Assembly: GCA_016786865.1 (NCBI GenBank)
Contig: JAEUVE010000011.1
Span: 62,001-126,000, forward strand
Reading direction: 5' to 3'
Length of the DNA: 64,000 bases
Source: Sediminibacterium sp.
GTDB taxonomy: Bacteria; Bacteroidota; Bacteroidia; Chitinophagales; Chitinophagaceae
Shown here: positions 16,961 through 27,061 of the stretch, one piece after another
Layout: every line of letters begins with the position of its first letter
Position numbering within the stretch: the stretch's first letter is position 1
Position numbers and translations under genes: made by a program
Notes under the pieces: model-generated
Told to the model about the DNA's origin: nothing
The model's input: the letters and a program-made list of their open reading frames with translations, nothing else
Databases searched by the model: none

Positions 16961-19900
16961 TTATAAGATCAAAGCAGGAAAGTTGGCTTTTTTGAATTGC
17001 TCATTATAAGCCGCAACCGCCTTTTTGATCACTGTTTCATATTCGGATTTGTATTTTTTCCATTCGGCTTCACTGTCGGCCATTCTTGCTTTCAGTCCCT
17101 CAGTAATACGGGGATCATGACTATCTGCAAGTTTCTTCATATTGAAGAATTCGGAGTTCAGCTTAGCTGGCCAGTTGATTACATCCTGTCCGTTTTTCTG
17201 CCGGGTTTCCACCACATTGTTTTGCCAGTCGGTGATTTTTTTGATCAGGTCTTTACCGGCATCAATCAATGCTTTATTGTCTTCTTTCAGCAGGCTGTTG
17301 TAATGCTCTATCTGTTTCTTCAGCTGATTGGTATTGTTGAAATGGGTATGAATATCGCTGATGTTTGCAGAAAGTTTCTGCAGGAAGGCCTGCTGTGCAT
17401 CCCAATCGCCCTGTGTTACAGAAAGATTTGGATCGGCAAGAACTGTGAAACGGGTTTCTGTACTGTTGCCTTTGAAGCTCAATACGGCTTTATACGTGCC
17501 AGGTGCAAGTCTGTAACCTTTGTAATCTCCGTTGATATAAACCCCGCTGATATCCGGTTGTATGTTTTCGCCCCTGAAATCCCAGGCAAAGCGATTCATG
17601 CCTTCTGCTGCGGGCAATGTTACCGGTGGAGGAGGACCGCCTGCATAGCGTTTGAAGGTTTCATCTTTTTTGCTGCTGTAGGATCTGACGGTAACACCAG
17701 CTTCGTTTTGAATGATTAGTTTTACTTCTTCTCCATCTGGTTTGGACGGAATATAGTAGTCCAGTATTACACCTTCAACCGGATTCTTACCCAGTGCATC
17801 TTCCTGTGGTTGTCCAGGTGCAGCTCCTTTATAGCGAATGGTTGCTTTGGGGTTGATGATCTTCAGCTGTTTGCCAGCAAGCACATTGGCTGCTTCCTGA
17901 ACAGGACTGAGGTCGTCCAGGATCCAGAATGCACGTCCGGCTGTAGCTGCTACCAGGTCGTTGTCTTTGATGGCCAGATCGGTAACAGGAACCACAGGCA
18001 GGTTTAACTGCAGCTTGTTCCATTGTTCCCCTCCATTATAGGAAATGTAAAATCCTCTTTCACTTCCTGCATACAACAGGCCTTTCACCTTGCGGTCTTC
18101 GCGGATCACTTTAATAAAGTCATCGGCATCAATACCTTTATTAATCGCGGTCCATGTTTTGCCATAGTCCGTTGTTTTATAACTGTAAGACGCATAATCG
18201 TTGAAACGGAAACGGGTAGCGCTGATGTATGCAGTGCCCTTGTCGAAAGGAGACAGCTCTATGGATTGAATATTGGATTCAGCAAGTGATGCAGGAGTTA
18301 CATTGGCCCAGCTCTGTCCGCCATTTTGGGTAACGTATACCAATCCGCAATCACTGCCTGTCCAGATGGTTCCTTTTTCCAGTCTGGATTCGATGATGTA
18401 GTTGAGGGTGTTGTAATTCTCCCCACCGGCGCCTTCATTGGTGAAAGGTCCGCCGCCAGGGCCTTGTTTGCTTTTTTCATTACGGGTAAGATCGGGACTG
18501 ATCGGGGTCCAGCTCAAACCACCATTGCTGGTTTTTAAAACCACATTGCCTCCATGATAAATCACAGATGGGTCGTGGGGAGAAGCAACAATCGGTGCGT
18601 TCCAGTTGAAACGGTACTTCATGTTTTTAGGTTCCACTGCAAGGTTCAGGGAAGGGTAGGCCTGGATATCTTTCTTTTCACCAGTCTTCATGTCGAGTAC
18701 TTCAATATAGCCCTGGTAACATCCGCCATACACACGCTCCGGATTGTTGGGGTCAAATGCAAGGGTTGAACTTTCACAACCCGCACTGATCCACCAGTCG
18801 CGTTCAGAAATTCCAGAGGTATTGGTGCGGCTCATTGTCATTACACTGGTATTATCTTGCTGACCACCGTATATCCGGTAAGGAAAAAGATTATCTGTAT
18901 TTACGCGGTAGAACTGAGCTGTAGGCTGGTTCATCTGAGAACTCCAGGTTATCGCAGTGTTATAGGTGATCTCACCGCCGCCATCATCTGCCAATGCAAT
19001 ATTGGCCGGGTTTTCCGGATTAATCCAGAGATCGTGTGTATCGCCGTGCCCTACTTTTACGTTGGCAAATGTTTTACCGCCATCAATGGACTTCATTAAA
19101 GGCGCATTCAGTACATACACTACATTTTCATTTTTGGGATCGGCCAGTACTTCCATATAATACCATCCCCTGGAAGTGATGTTCTGGTCGTTGCTCATCA
19201 TGGTCCATTTTTTACCGCCATCCTCACTGCGGTACAAACCCGATTTGGATTTTTCTGTTTCTACAATGGCATATACCAGATTGGAATTGGCTCTTGAAAC
19301 ACTCACCCCGATTTTACCCAACTGAGCTGGAAGACCATCGGTGATCTTATTCCAGGTGTCGCCACCATCGGTTGATTTATAAATAGCAGAACCCTTACCG
19401 CCGCTCACGACCTGCCATGGAAGGCGTTGGTGCTGCCAGGTAGCTGCATACAATATCCGCGGGTTGTTCATGTCCATTGAGAGGCTGCTTACACCCGTGC
19501 TGTCGTTGATGTACAGGGTTCGCTTCCAGGTAACGCCACCATCTGCGGACTTGTACACACCTCTTTCGTTATTGGGGCCGTGTACGGTTCCCTGCGAAGC
19601 AACATAAACCAGGTCGGGATTGGTAGGGTGCACAATTACATCAGCAATATGCCGGCTGTTGGTCAGGCCCATGTGCTTCCATGTTTTACCTGCATCCACC
19701 GATTTGTAAACACCATCACCATAGCTGGTCATTACACCACGTACCGCATGTTCTCCGGTACCTACGTATATTACGTTGGGATCACTGTCGCTTACAGCAA
19801 TGTCTCCGATAGAGCCCACTTTCATGAACCCGTCGCTGATATTCTGCCAGCGTATACCACCGTCTTCTGTTTTCCATACACCACCTCCGGTATATCCAAC

Positions 19901-20107
19901 ATAGTACAGTTGATCGTTTCCTCGTACACCGGAAATGGCATTGGCCCTTCCTCCACGAAAAGGCCCAATATTTCTCCACTTAACGGGTTTTAAAAAATCA
20001 TCGTAGGAAACGGATGGTGCGGCCGTTGGTGCGGCGCTTTTTTGTTTTTGGGCAAGTCCCGGCAGGGAACAAAGCAGGCCCAGGCAAAGAGCTGTTATTA
20101 TTCTCAT
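16961..20107 (-). CDS. Secreted BNR/VPS10-like beta-propeller protein (paralogue A)
   Basis: A 1048-aa exported protein with a signal peptide (about residues 1-20, ending GLAQ). A large repeat region (about 40-740) carries many Asp-box/BNR motifs of the form S-x-DGG-x-TW (for example [27 protein letters not shown]), predicting one or two seven-bladed propellers as in sortilin/VPS10 and GH74 enzymes. A beta-sandwich segment ([16 protein letters not shown]) and a helical C-terminal region follow. No catalytic residues could be assigned. It closely resembles the product of 40267-43416 along its whole length. No type IX C-terminal sorting domain is evident. Confidence 0.88.
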   Translation of the reverse strand: MRIITALCLGLLCSLPGLAQKQKSAAPTAAPSVSYDDFLKPVKWRNIGPFRGGRANAISGVRGNDQLYYVGYTGGGVWKTEDGGIRWQNISDGFMKVGSIGDIAVSDSDPNVIYVGTGEHAVRGVMTSYGDGVYKSVDAGKTWKHMGLTNSRHIADVIVHPTNPDLVYVASQGTVHGPNNERGVYKSADGGVTWKRTLYINDSTGVSSLSMDMNNPRILYAATWQHQRLPWQVVSGGKGSAIYKSTDGGDTWNKITDGLPAQLGKIGVSVSRANSNLVYAIVETEKSKSGLYRSEDGGKKWTMMSNDQNITSRGWYYMEVLADPKNENVVYVLNAPLMKSIDGGKTFANVKVGHGDTHDLWINPENPANIALADDGGGEITYNTAITWSSQMNQPTAQFYRVNTDNLFPYRIYGGQQDNTSVMTMSRTNTSGISERDWWISAGCESSTLAFDPNNPERVYGGCYQGYIEVLDMKTGEKKDIQAYPSLNLAVEPKNMKYRFNWNAPIVASPHDPSVIYHGGNVVLKTSNGGLSWTPISPDLTRNEKSKQGPGGGPFTNEGAGGENYNTLNYIIESRLEKGTIWTGSDCGLVYVTQNGGQSWANVTPASLAESNIQSIELSPFDKGTAYISATRFRFNDYASYSYKTTDYGKTWTAINKGIDADDFIKVIREDRKVKGLLYAGSERGFYISYNGGEQWNKLQLNLPVVPVTDLAIKDNDLVAATAGRAFWILDDLSPVQEAANVLAGKQLKIINPKATIRYKGAAPGQPQEDALGKNPVEGVILDYYIPSKPDGEEVKLIIQNEAGVTVRSYSSKKDETFKRYAGGPPPPVTLPAAEGMNRFAWDFRGENIQPDISGVYINGDYKGYRLAPGTYKAVLSFKGNSTETRFTVLADPNLSVTQGDWDAQQAFLQKLSANISDIHTHFNNTNQLKKQIEHYNSLLKEDNKALIDAGKDLIKKITDWQNNVVETRQKNGQDVINWPAKLNSEFFNMKKLADSHDPRITEGLKARMADSEAEWKKYKSEYETVIKKAVAAYNEQFKKANFPALIL

Positions 20108-20257
20108 AAGTAATTGATTGGTAGTTGAATATACCTAATTCACCTTGTTTTTCTACACTTTGCCGTATAATTTACCGTAATGGGTTGTTACAACAGTAAT
20201 ATTTACTTTTTAATGGTTGTAAATTAAGAATTGTTACTTAGGTTGACTTCCTTTTCA

Positions 20258-21799
20258 TCACCCTCCCCATCCCTCCCTATCGAGGCTGCGGTATTGGATG
20301 GCTTCTGCAATATGTTCGGGTTGGATGTGTTCACTGGCGGCCAGGTCGGCAATGGTGCGGCTTACTTTGAGGATGCGGTCGTATGCACGGGCACTTAGAT
20401 TCAGTCGTTCCATGGCTTTCTTCAAGAGGTTTTCCGAAACCTTGTTCAGTACACAAATTTTTCTGGCAAGGCCCGCGCTCATATGCGCATTGGCATAAAT
20501 ACCTTCTTCTCCTTTGAATCGTTCTGCCTGAATGGCCCTTGCTTCCATCACTCTTTTTCTGATTGCTGCAGAAGATTCTCCGGGCTGTTCGTTATTCAAT
20601 GAAGTGAAACTGACCGGTGTTACTTCCACATGCAGGTCTATCCGGTCCAGCAGGGGGCCGGATACTTTGTTCAGGTATTTCTGAACCATCCCTGGTGCAC
20701 AGGTGCAGTCTTTGTCGGGATGGTTGTAATAGCCGCAGGGGCAGGGGTTCATGGAAGCAAGCAACATGAAGCTGGCCGGGAAATCCAGCGTAGTTCTGGC
20801 TCTGGAAATGCTGACTATTCTTTCTTCCATTGGTTGCCGCATCACTTCTAAAACCGTTCGCCTGAATTCCGGTAATTCATCCAGGAACAATACGCCATTG
20901 TGTGCCAGTGAAATTTCTCCGGGTTGCGGATTGCTGCCTCCACCTACCATGGCGATATCCGAAATAGTATGATGCGGTGAACGAAATGGCCGGTGACTGA
21001 TCAGTGAACTATTGGCGGGTAGTTTACCGGCAACACTGTGAATTTTTGTTGTTTCCAGCGCCTCCTGTAAACTCAGGTGCGGAAGGATGGTAGGCATTCT
21101 TTTGGCCAGCATGGTTTTGCCAGCGCCGGGTGGGCCAATCAGTATGGCATTGTGCGCGCCTGCCGCCGCGATCTCCAGCGCCCGTTTGATGTTTTCCTGT
21201 CCTCTTACATCTGCAAAATCCATCTCAAACGTTTCCTGGGTGTTGAAGAATTCATCACGTGTATGCACCACCTCAGGCTGTAACGTGTTTTCATCTTCGA
21301 AAAAGCGAATGACTTCTCTTATATGTTCGGTGCCATACACTTTCAGGTTATTCACCATTGCAGCTTCGCGTACATTGGCCCTGGGTACAATCAATCCTTT
21401 GAAACCTTCTTTACGCGCCTGTATGGCAATGGGTAATGCGCCTTTGATCGGTTGTACCGTTCCGTCTAATCCCAGCTCTCCCATGATACTATAGTCACTC
21501 AGCCGTTCGGGGTGAGCAAGTTGTTCGCTGGCCCCCAGTACGGCCAGTGCGATCGGGAGATCCAGTGCAGATCCTGTTTTCCGAATATCGGCGGGTGCAA
21601 GATTTACCACCACCTTGGTCCTAGGCATGTGTAGCCCATTGGTCTTGATGGCACTCTCTGTTCGCTGTAAACTTTCCCTGACGGCGCTATCGGGCAGTCC
21701 TACAATGCTGTAGCCCTGTCCCATACTTACGTTTACTTCAATAGTGATGGTGATGGCGTCTACGCCGTAGACTGCGCTTCCAAATGTTTTTACTAGCAT
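20258..21799 (-). CDS. YifB/ComM-family Mg-chelatase-like AAA+ ATPase
   Basis: A 513-aa protein of standard family length. The N-terminal domain (MLVKTFGSAVYGVDA, VGLPDSAVRESLQR) resembles a Lon-protease S5-like fold. It is followed by the AAA+ core with Walker A IGPPGAGKTMLAKRMP (about 217-232), Walker B GVLFLDELPEF and a C-terminal helical domain with LSARAYDRILKVSRTIADL. ComM homologues are hexameric helicases that promote branch migration during natural transformation; that role here is inferred from family membership. A hairpin lies just before the start codon. Confidence 0.94.
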   Translation of the reverse strand: MLVKTFGSAVYGVDAITITIEVNVSMGQGYSIVGLPDSAVRESLQRTESAIKTNGLHMPRTKVVVNLAPADIRKTGSALDLPIALAVLGASEQLAHPERLSDYSIMGELGLDGTVQPIKGALPIAIQARKEGFKGLIVPRANVREAAMVNNLKVYGTEHIREVIRFFEDENTLQPEVVHTRDEFFNTQETFEMDFADVRGQENIKRALEIAAAGAHNAILIGPPGAGKTMLAKRMPTILPHLSLQEALETTKIHSVAGKLPANSSLISHRPFRSPHHTISDIAMVGGGSNPQPGEISLAHNGVLFLDELPEFRRTVLEVMRQPMEERIVSISRARTTLDFPASFMLLASMNPCPCGYYNHPDKDCTCAPGMVQKYLNKVSGPLLDRIDLHVEVTPVSFTSLNNEQPGESSAAIRKRVMEARAIQAERFKGEEGIYANAHMSAGLARKICVLNKVSENLLKKAMERLNLSARAYDRILKVSRTIADLAASEHIQPEHIAEAIQYRSLDREGWGG

Positions 21800-21804
21800 A
21801 AATT

Positions 21805-21833
21805 ACCTCTCTTGGTGTTGATGAATGAGAGGT
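21805..21833. promoter_or_regulatory. Inverted repeat in the yifB leader
   Basis: ACCTCTC (21805-21811) and GAGAGGT (21827-21833) form a perfect 7-bp inverted repeat with a 15-nt loop, ending 5 nt before the yifB ATG (21799). It lies between the predicted transcript start and the start codon. It could be an mRNA hairpin affecting translation or an operator; the sequence does not distinguish these. Confidence 0.4.
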
Positions 21834-21844
21834 TACAAACAATG

Positions 21845-21852
21845 CGAAACTA
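21845..21852 (-). promoter_or_regulatory. -7 element TAGTTTCG of yifB
   Basis: This TAnnTTYG match on the minus strand predicts a transcript start near 21839, giving a leader of about 40 nt that consists mostly of the inverted repeat. No convincing -33 was seen. Confidence 0.4.
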
Positions 21853-21869
21853 GTCTTTTTTTCAACTCG

Positions 21870-23210
21870 TTAATTGTATGTGAGTATTTCTGCTGCGGCC
21901 CTTTCCCCGCTTCTTACCGCCCCTTCCATGTATCCGTTGTATTCCCTGCTGGTTTCTGTTCCCGCCCAGTGAATCCGCCCCGTAGATGCCGCAAGACTGG
22001 CAGGGTATTGTGTAATGCTATTGACCGGAAACATACCTGCATAACATCCTTTGGTATAGGGTTCCTCTGTAAAACTTTTATCGATGTATCGTTGCGGATG
22101 GGCTGCTTCCGGACCGTACATTCGGGTAAAAGCCGTAATGACCCGTTCTTTTCGTTCCGCATCGGGCAGTTGCATCAATTGCTTTGCTTTATTGCCCAAC
22201 GCAAATCCCATCAGTATGCCTTTGTTGCCATCGAAGGGAGAGTTGTCAAAAATCACGGATACAATTTCATCCGGCGCTGCACAGAGCCCGTTCTGCCCCT
22301 TCGCTCTCCAGAATGGCTTTTCATAGATGCCATAGCATTTAACCACACTGCCCATAAAGGATTGCTGCATCAGTTGCCACTGCACTGTGGGTAATGGTTG
22401 TTCAAAATGAATTTCCCTGGCCACTGCCGGTGGTACGGCTACTATGATGCGTCTGGCCTGGTATTCAAATCCTTCGCCTGTTACCGTTACAAGATCTGCC
22501 TGCTGGTGGATACCTGTTACAGGACTGTTGTACATGATGGAATCGTTGAACTGTTCGGCTATTTTATTACAAATGGTTTGAGCGCCGCCTTTGAGCCTGT
22601 GTTGTTGCGCACCGTTTCGGATATTCATCAGGAACTCAAAATCCTGATTGCTTTTGATGTATTGTAATGCATGCAGCAATGATATCTCCCTGCAGTCGGT
22701 GGCAAAAATGGCTTCGGCTGCTACGGCAAACATTTTGTTGGCAGTAGCATTACCCATTTGTTGGTTCATCCAATCCTGAAGACTCATCGCATCCTGCGAT
22801 GCCGCATTGGGGCTTTTCCAGGGTTCGTTTAAATTGATTTTCCCGGCCAGGCGGTTGATCTTCCGGATGGCTGCATCAAGGCTCAGTAATGCAAACAATG
22901 GGAGCGGGGGTATAATGCCTTTGTAGTGCCTGGTTTTTCCGTTCAGTAATAAAGTGCTCCTGCCTGTATCGTGTGTGGCAAATGTTTCCACTCCGTATTC
23001 TTTAGCCAGCGCATACATCCGTTCATGCCCGGGGCCAATCCACTGACCGCCCAGGTCTGCATAATTTCCATCTTCAAAATATTCTGTGAGAATCCTTCCG
23101 CCCACTCTTTCACGGGCTTCCAGTACCAGTATGTTTTTACCGGCTGCTTTCAGTTGCTTCGCTGCAGCGAGACCTGCATAGCCTGCGCCAATGATGATGC
23201 AATCTTTCAT
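21870..23210 (-). CDS. Flavin-containing amine oxidase
   Basis: A 446-aa FAD enzyme of the monoamine oxidase family. The N-terminal dinucleotide-binding motif GAGYAGLAAAKQLKAAGK (about residues 7-24) is followed by LEARERVGGRI. The C-terminal FAD-contacting segment is HWAGTETSREYNGYMEGA. No signal peptide is seen. Its start codon overlaps the stop of the upstream nitrilase by one base (TAATG), so the two are probably coupled. It would oxidatively deaminate an amine to an aldehyde plus ammonia and peroxide; the substrate is unknown. Confidence 0.9.
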   Translation of the reverse strand: MKDCIIIGAGYAGLAAAKQLKAAGKNILVLEARERVGGRILTEYFEDGNYADLGGQWIGPGHERMYALAKEYGVETFATHDTGRSTLLLNGKTRHYKGIIPPLPLFALLSLDAAIRKINRLAGKINLNEPWKSPNAASQDAMSLQDWMNQQMGNATANKMFAVAAEAIFATDCREISLLHALQYIKSNQDFEFLMNIRNGAQQHRLKGGAQTICNKIAEQFNDSIMYNSPVTGIHQQADLVTVTGEGFEYQARRIIVAVPPAVAREIHFEQPLPTVQWQLMQQSFMGSVVKCYGIYEKPFWRAKGQNGLCAAPDEIVSVIFDNSPFDGNKGILMGFALGNKAKQLMQLPDAERKERVITAFTRMYGPEAAHPQRYIDKSFTEEPYTKGCYAGMFPVNSITQYPASLAASTGRIHWAGTETSREYNGYMEGAVRSGERAAAEILTYN

Positions 23211-24355
23211 TAGTTCAACCAGAGGTTTACGATCCGTCCTCCGGTGGCTGGAGGTAAAACGGTGAGGGAATCTTTGTTTAATACCAGTACTCTTCCCTCT
23301 GCTTTCATATCCCAGATTTGTCCGGAAAAAAATACATTCATACCATAATGCACTCCTGCCTTCACCGCTCTGGGACCCATGCTGTATTTCTGCCAGGCAT
23401 CTCCCTCAGAGATCTTTCCATAATCTGCTGTGTCCACATCTGTCGGGGCTTTGAATCCATTGTATCCCTTCCAGGGGGCATTCCATACCGCATCGGCGCC
23501 GCCGAGTGATGGCACTACCAGCATTTTTACATCGGGACTGATTTTTTCATATGCTGTGGGATACCAACTGTCTGCACATACCAGTAAACCCATTTTGCCT
23601 GCGGGTGTATTGATCACCGGTATCTGTGTATCTTCTCCGCTCTTTGTAAATGAAAGCTCATCATTAACCGGATAGATTTTCTTTACCAATGGGCTGGCAA
23701 TTTTTCCATCTGGATTGAATACAACAGCGGTGTTGTACAATGGCCCTTTTTTGATCACGAGTTTTCCATCGGCCGATACGGATGGTTCCGGCAATACAAT
23801 AGAGCCGGCAGCTATGGTTACTTTAAATTCCTGTGCCAGCGCGCTGAACACTTCCTGGTAAATTAGTCCGGCCTGTTTGCCTTTCATGGCCAGCGCCGCG
23901 TATTTGGTCTTGTCTTTTACATCCGGTGCAGTGAGCCATTCTGCCGTAAATTTGAAAATATTGGTCATGACCAATGCTTTCATAGCCGCTTCGATATTCG
24001 GCTCCTGATACAGGCTTTCTTTCTGCTCGTAAGCCACCAGCCAGGTGCCGATGTATTCCGGAAATACCACCACTGTTTTTTCGTTCAGCAGGTTTTTTTT
24101 CCGTGCTTCCAGCAGGTATATTTTGATGCTCTCTTTAAATGTGGGAATATTGGCATAGTTCAATGCAGTAAGCTGGGGCTGTATTCCAACGATATTTCCT
24201 TTTCCGGAATCCACTCCAAAACTTATTATGGCATCGGCCGGCACACTTCCTCTTGTAACAATAGTATGCTGTTTCGGCACACCCGCCAATATCCATATAT
24301 TATAAAGCAGGATTGCAAGCAGGAGTACTAAGAAAATCCGGAGAAAGAGTTTCAT
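23210..24355 (-). CDS. Membrane-anchored nitrilase-superfamily amidohydrolase
   Basis: A 381-aa carbon-nitrogen hydrolase. The catalytic triad appears as Glu100 (VVVFPEYIGTW), Lys225/226 (LVKKIYPV) and Cys260 (GLLVCADSWYP). Residues 5-25 form a hydrophobic N-terminal anchor or uncleaved signal, so the catalytic domain probably faces the periplasm. It lies 24 bp after a MutS-like gene and overlaps the amine oxidase gene. Members hydrolyse amides, carbamoyl amines or nitriles. A pairing with an amine oxidase suggests processing of an amine or amide compound, which is inference. Confidence 0.88.
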   Translation of the reverse strand: MKLFLRIFLVLLLAILLYNIWILAGVPKQHTIVTRGSVPADAIISFGVDSGKGNIVGIQPQLTALNYANIPTFKESIKIYLLEARKKNLLNEKTVVVFPEYIGTWLVAYEQKESLYQEPNIEAAMKALVMTNIFKFTAEWLTAPDVKDKTKYAALAMKGKQAGLIYQEVFSALAQEFKVTIAAGSIVLPEPSVSADGKLVIKKGPLYNTAVVFNPDGKIASPLVKKIYPVNDELSFTKSGEDTQIPVINTPAGKMGLLVCADSWYPTAYEKISPDVKMLVVPSLGGADAVWNAPWKGYNGFKAPTDVDTADYGKISEGDAWQKYSMGPRAVKAGVHYGMNVFFSGQIWDMKAEGRVLVLNKDSLTVLPPATGGRIVNLWLN

Positions 24356-24379
24356 TTGACTTATTTGTAGTTAAGATAG

Positions 24380-25693
24380 CTATAATTTCTCTAACAAATC
24401 AACTACGCCCTCTCTTTTGAGAATCAGGTATCCCAATCTGTCGTTACTGATGCCCTCTTTCAGCTGGTAGCTGAAAATCAGCTGATCGTTTTGAACGGCT
24501 GTTTCAAAATAGCGGAACTGTATATTATCGTATTTTTTGAGTGATTCTCCAATTTCATACAAGTGAGTGGAAAGAATGAACAGGGCATTCTTCATCCGAT
24601 GCAACCCTTCTATTACGGTGGTACTGCACTTTACCGCATCCTGCTGATTGGTTCCCTTAAACAGTTCGTCAATCAGTATCAGCCATTTTCTACCGTCGCT
24701 GATCTGGTTGATCGTGTTTTTGATCCGTTGCACTTCATTAAAAAAGAAGCTTTCGCCCTTTGCGATATTATCAACCACCTGGATATTGCTGAGTAGTCCG
24801 TCTAAATAACTGAGTTGCATCCGCTTTGCGGGTACGGCCATGCCCAAATGGGCCAGGTATACAGCTACGCCCGCTGCCTTGATAAAAGTGCTTTTGCCAG
24901 CCATATTGGCTCCTGTAAGAAAGAGGAAATTCTTTTGTACGGAGAGGTTAACGGAATAGTTTACCGGAGTGGGTAACATGAAGTGAAACAGCTCTTCCGC
25001 ATCTATATAGGGCTCCTCCTGTTCCAGCAGTTCCGGAAAATGAAATCCATATTTCCTGCCTGCTTTTGCCAGGCTCATATACGCATCCAGTTTGGCATAA
25101 ATGTCTATCAGCTCAAACGAATAAGACTTGAAATGATTCCTGATATAGTTGGCATAAGTCAACACTTCTATCAGGGTCAGTTTGTCTTTTTCTTTGGTGA
25201 TCATATCTGGTATCACCGATTTCTGCAGGATCATACGAATCCGTTCTGCTAACAAATTGAGTTGATTGCCTGCCTCTTTAGCTTCTATCAGTCCTGCGAT
25301 CCGGTCCATTCCCTTAAAAAAATCAATGGTGTGCTGAATGGTAAACAGGGTCATGGAATAATCTCCCTTATGAATGATCTTATACCATAAACTGCTGACC
25401 AGGTCGGCATTATGCGGATAGGGCGCTGCAGCGGTTTCATAAAATTTGCCCAATACCATGATGGTACCGTTGGTTGGACTCAGCGGCCATTGGCCCAGGC
25501 TGTTTCCCAGGTGCCGGATGGTCTGCTGGGTATCTGTTATAGCGGATACAGAACCCAGCGGATTGCTCAGCAGGTAACGAAGGTAATTTCTCCCTTCATT
25601 GGTCGTAGTTAGGTTCAGGTGATCAAATACCGACTGATCCTCATCACCATGAAAAATGGACAGGTCGTTCTGGGTAATTTTGTCTACTTGCAT
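24380..25693 (-). CDS. Short MutS-like ATPase
   Basis: A protein of about 437 aa with the C-terminal MutS architecture only: a helical lever/core region (about 1-225) and the ABC-type ATPase with Walker A LTGANMAGKSTFIKAAG, Walker B LILIDELFKGTNQQDAVKCS and the switch ILSTHLYEI. The mismatch-recognition domain of MutS1 and the Smr nuclease domain of MutS2 are both absent. Such truncated MutS proteins are common in Bacteroidota and their role is unclear. The ATG at 25693, one base beyond the dihydroorotase stop, is preferred over the upstream start at 25771 that would overlap it. Confidence 0.88.
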   Translation of the reverse strand: MQVDKITQNDLSIFHGDEDQSVFDHLNLTTTNEGRNYLRYLLSNPLGSVSAITDTQQTIRHLGNSLGQWPLSPTNGTIMVLGKFYETAAAPYPHNADLVSSLWYKIIHKGDYSMTLFTIQHTIDFFKGMDRIAGLIEAKEAGNQLNLLAERIRMILQKSVIPDMITKEKDKLTLIEVLTYANYIRNHFKSYSFELIDIYAKLDAYMSLAKAGRKYGFHFPELLEQEEPYIDAEELFHFMLPTPVNYSVNLSVQKNFLFLTGANMAGKSTFIKAAGVAVYLAHLGMAVPAKRMQLSYLDGLLSNIQVVDNIAKGESFFFNEVQRIKNTINQISDGRKWLILIDELFKGTNQQDAVKCSTTVIEGLHRMKNALFILSTHLYEIGESLKKYDNIQFRYFETAVQNDQLIFSYQLKEGISNDRLGYLILKREGVVDLLEKL

Positions 25694-25694
25694 A

Positions 25695-27038
25695 TTAGTC
25701 CCGGTTAAAAAGCAGTCTTTCTCCCCACTGAGATTCATCGAATACCCCTTTTCCATAAACTGCATGGCCATTCACAAATGTATATTCGATGCCTGCAGGA
25801 ACAGTGAACCCTTCCAGCGGGCTCCAGCCGCATTTGTACAAAATATTTTCCTTCGAAATAGTTGTTGGCCGGTTCATGTTCACCAGTACCAGATCTGCAT
25901 GGTATCCTTCCCGGATATAACCCCGCTCCCTGATCTGGAAACATTCTGCCACGGAATGGCTCATTTTCTGCACCATTTTTTCCAGACTGATCTTTCCTTC
26001 GTTTACATAATGGAGCATCAGTTGCAGGGAATGCTGTACCAGCGGAAGCCCTGCATGGGTGTGTTCGTAGTCTCCCTGCTTTTCTTCCCATGTATGCGGT
26101 GCATGGTCGGTGGCAATAACGTCTAGCCGGTCGTCGAGCAGCGCCTCCCATAGTGCGTCTCGGTTATAAGCCGCTTTAATGGCCGGGTTGCATTTGATCT
26201 GATTTCCAAGTCTTGCATAATCGTCTGCTGTAAAATGCAAATGGTGTACACAAACTTCTGCAGTAATTTTTTTGTCTTTCAGCGGAATCATATTGGTGAA
26301 CAGCTGCAACTCTTTTGCTGTGGTAATGTGAAGGATATGCAGCCTGCTTCCGTTTCTCTTGGCGTATTGGATGGCTTTGAAGGAGGATTCAAAACAAACC
26401 TCCTCATCGCGGATCACCGGGTGGTCAGAGACCTCCAGCTGCGGTTTGATTTTTTTCAGCTGATCGTATTTTTCGCGGAACATGGGTTCGTCTTCGCAAT
26501 GCGTGGCAATCAGCATCTCCGAACTGCCGAAAACTTTTTCCAGCACCAGCGGATTGTCTACCAGCAGGTTGCCCGTGGAAGAACCCATGAATATTTTTAA
26601 TCCGCAAATCCTGGACTTTTCTTTGTTCGCTTTTAGAATTTCTTCCAGGTTGTCGTTGGCTGTTCCCATAAAGAAGGAGTAGTTGGCCAGGGAACTTTCG
26701 GCGGCACGTGCGTATTTTTGTTCCAGTAAACCGAGGGTGAAGGCCGGCGGTTTGGTATTAGGCATTTCCATGAAGGAGGTTGTACCTCCCGCAACCGCAG
26801 CCCTGGCCTCAGAATAAATAGTTGCCTTATGGGTTAAGCCGGGTTCACGGAAGTGCACCTGGTCGTCTATTACACCGGGCAATAAAAAATTACCCGAACC
26901 GTTTATTTCTGTGGCATTTGCCTTAATTTCAATGTTGCCGCCGATCTTTTCGATCCGGCCACTTTTGATCAACAGATCACCATAAATCCTTTGTCCTTCG
27001 TTGATGATGCATGTGTCTTTTATCAGGGTATGCTTCAT
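25695..27038 (-). CDS. Dihydroorotase
   Basis: A 447-aa amidohydrolase that closes carbamoyl-aspartate to dihydroorotate in pyrimidine synthesis. The metal-binding motif is DDQVHFREPG (about residue 58), followed by GTTSFMEMPNTKP and the C-terminal metal ligand region VIATDHAPHTWEEK. The N-terminus (MKHTLIKDTCIINEGQ) and length fit class I dihydroorotases. The start codon is only 23 bp from the divergent barrel gene. The downstream genes (MutS-like, nitrilase, amine oxidase) follow closely and may share the transcript. Confidence 0.93.
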   Translation of the reverse strand: MKHTLIKDTCIINEGQRIYGDLLIKSGRIEKIGGNIEIKANATEINGSGNFLLPGVIDDQVHFREPGLTHKATIYSEARAAVAGGTTSFMEMPNTKPPAFTLGLLEQKYARAAESSLANYSFFMGTANDNLEEILKANKEKSRICGLKIFMGSSTGNLLVDNPLVLEKVFGSSEMLIATHCEDEPMFREKYDQLKKIKPQLEVSDHPVIRDEEVCFESSFKAIQYAKRNGSRLHILHITTAKELQLFTNMIPLKDKKITAEVCVHHLHFTADDYARLGNQIKCNPAIKAAYNRDALWEALLDDRLDVIATDHAPHTWEEKQGDYEHTHAGLPLVQHSLQLMLHYVNEGKISLEKMVQKMSHSVAECFQIRERGYIREGYHADLVLVNMNRPTTISKENILYKCGWSPLEGFTVPAGIEYTFVNGHAVYGKGVFDESQWGERLLFNRD

Positions 27039-27061
27039 GTTGACCGTTATTTAATTTTTTA

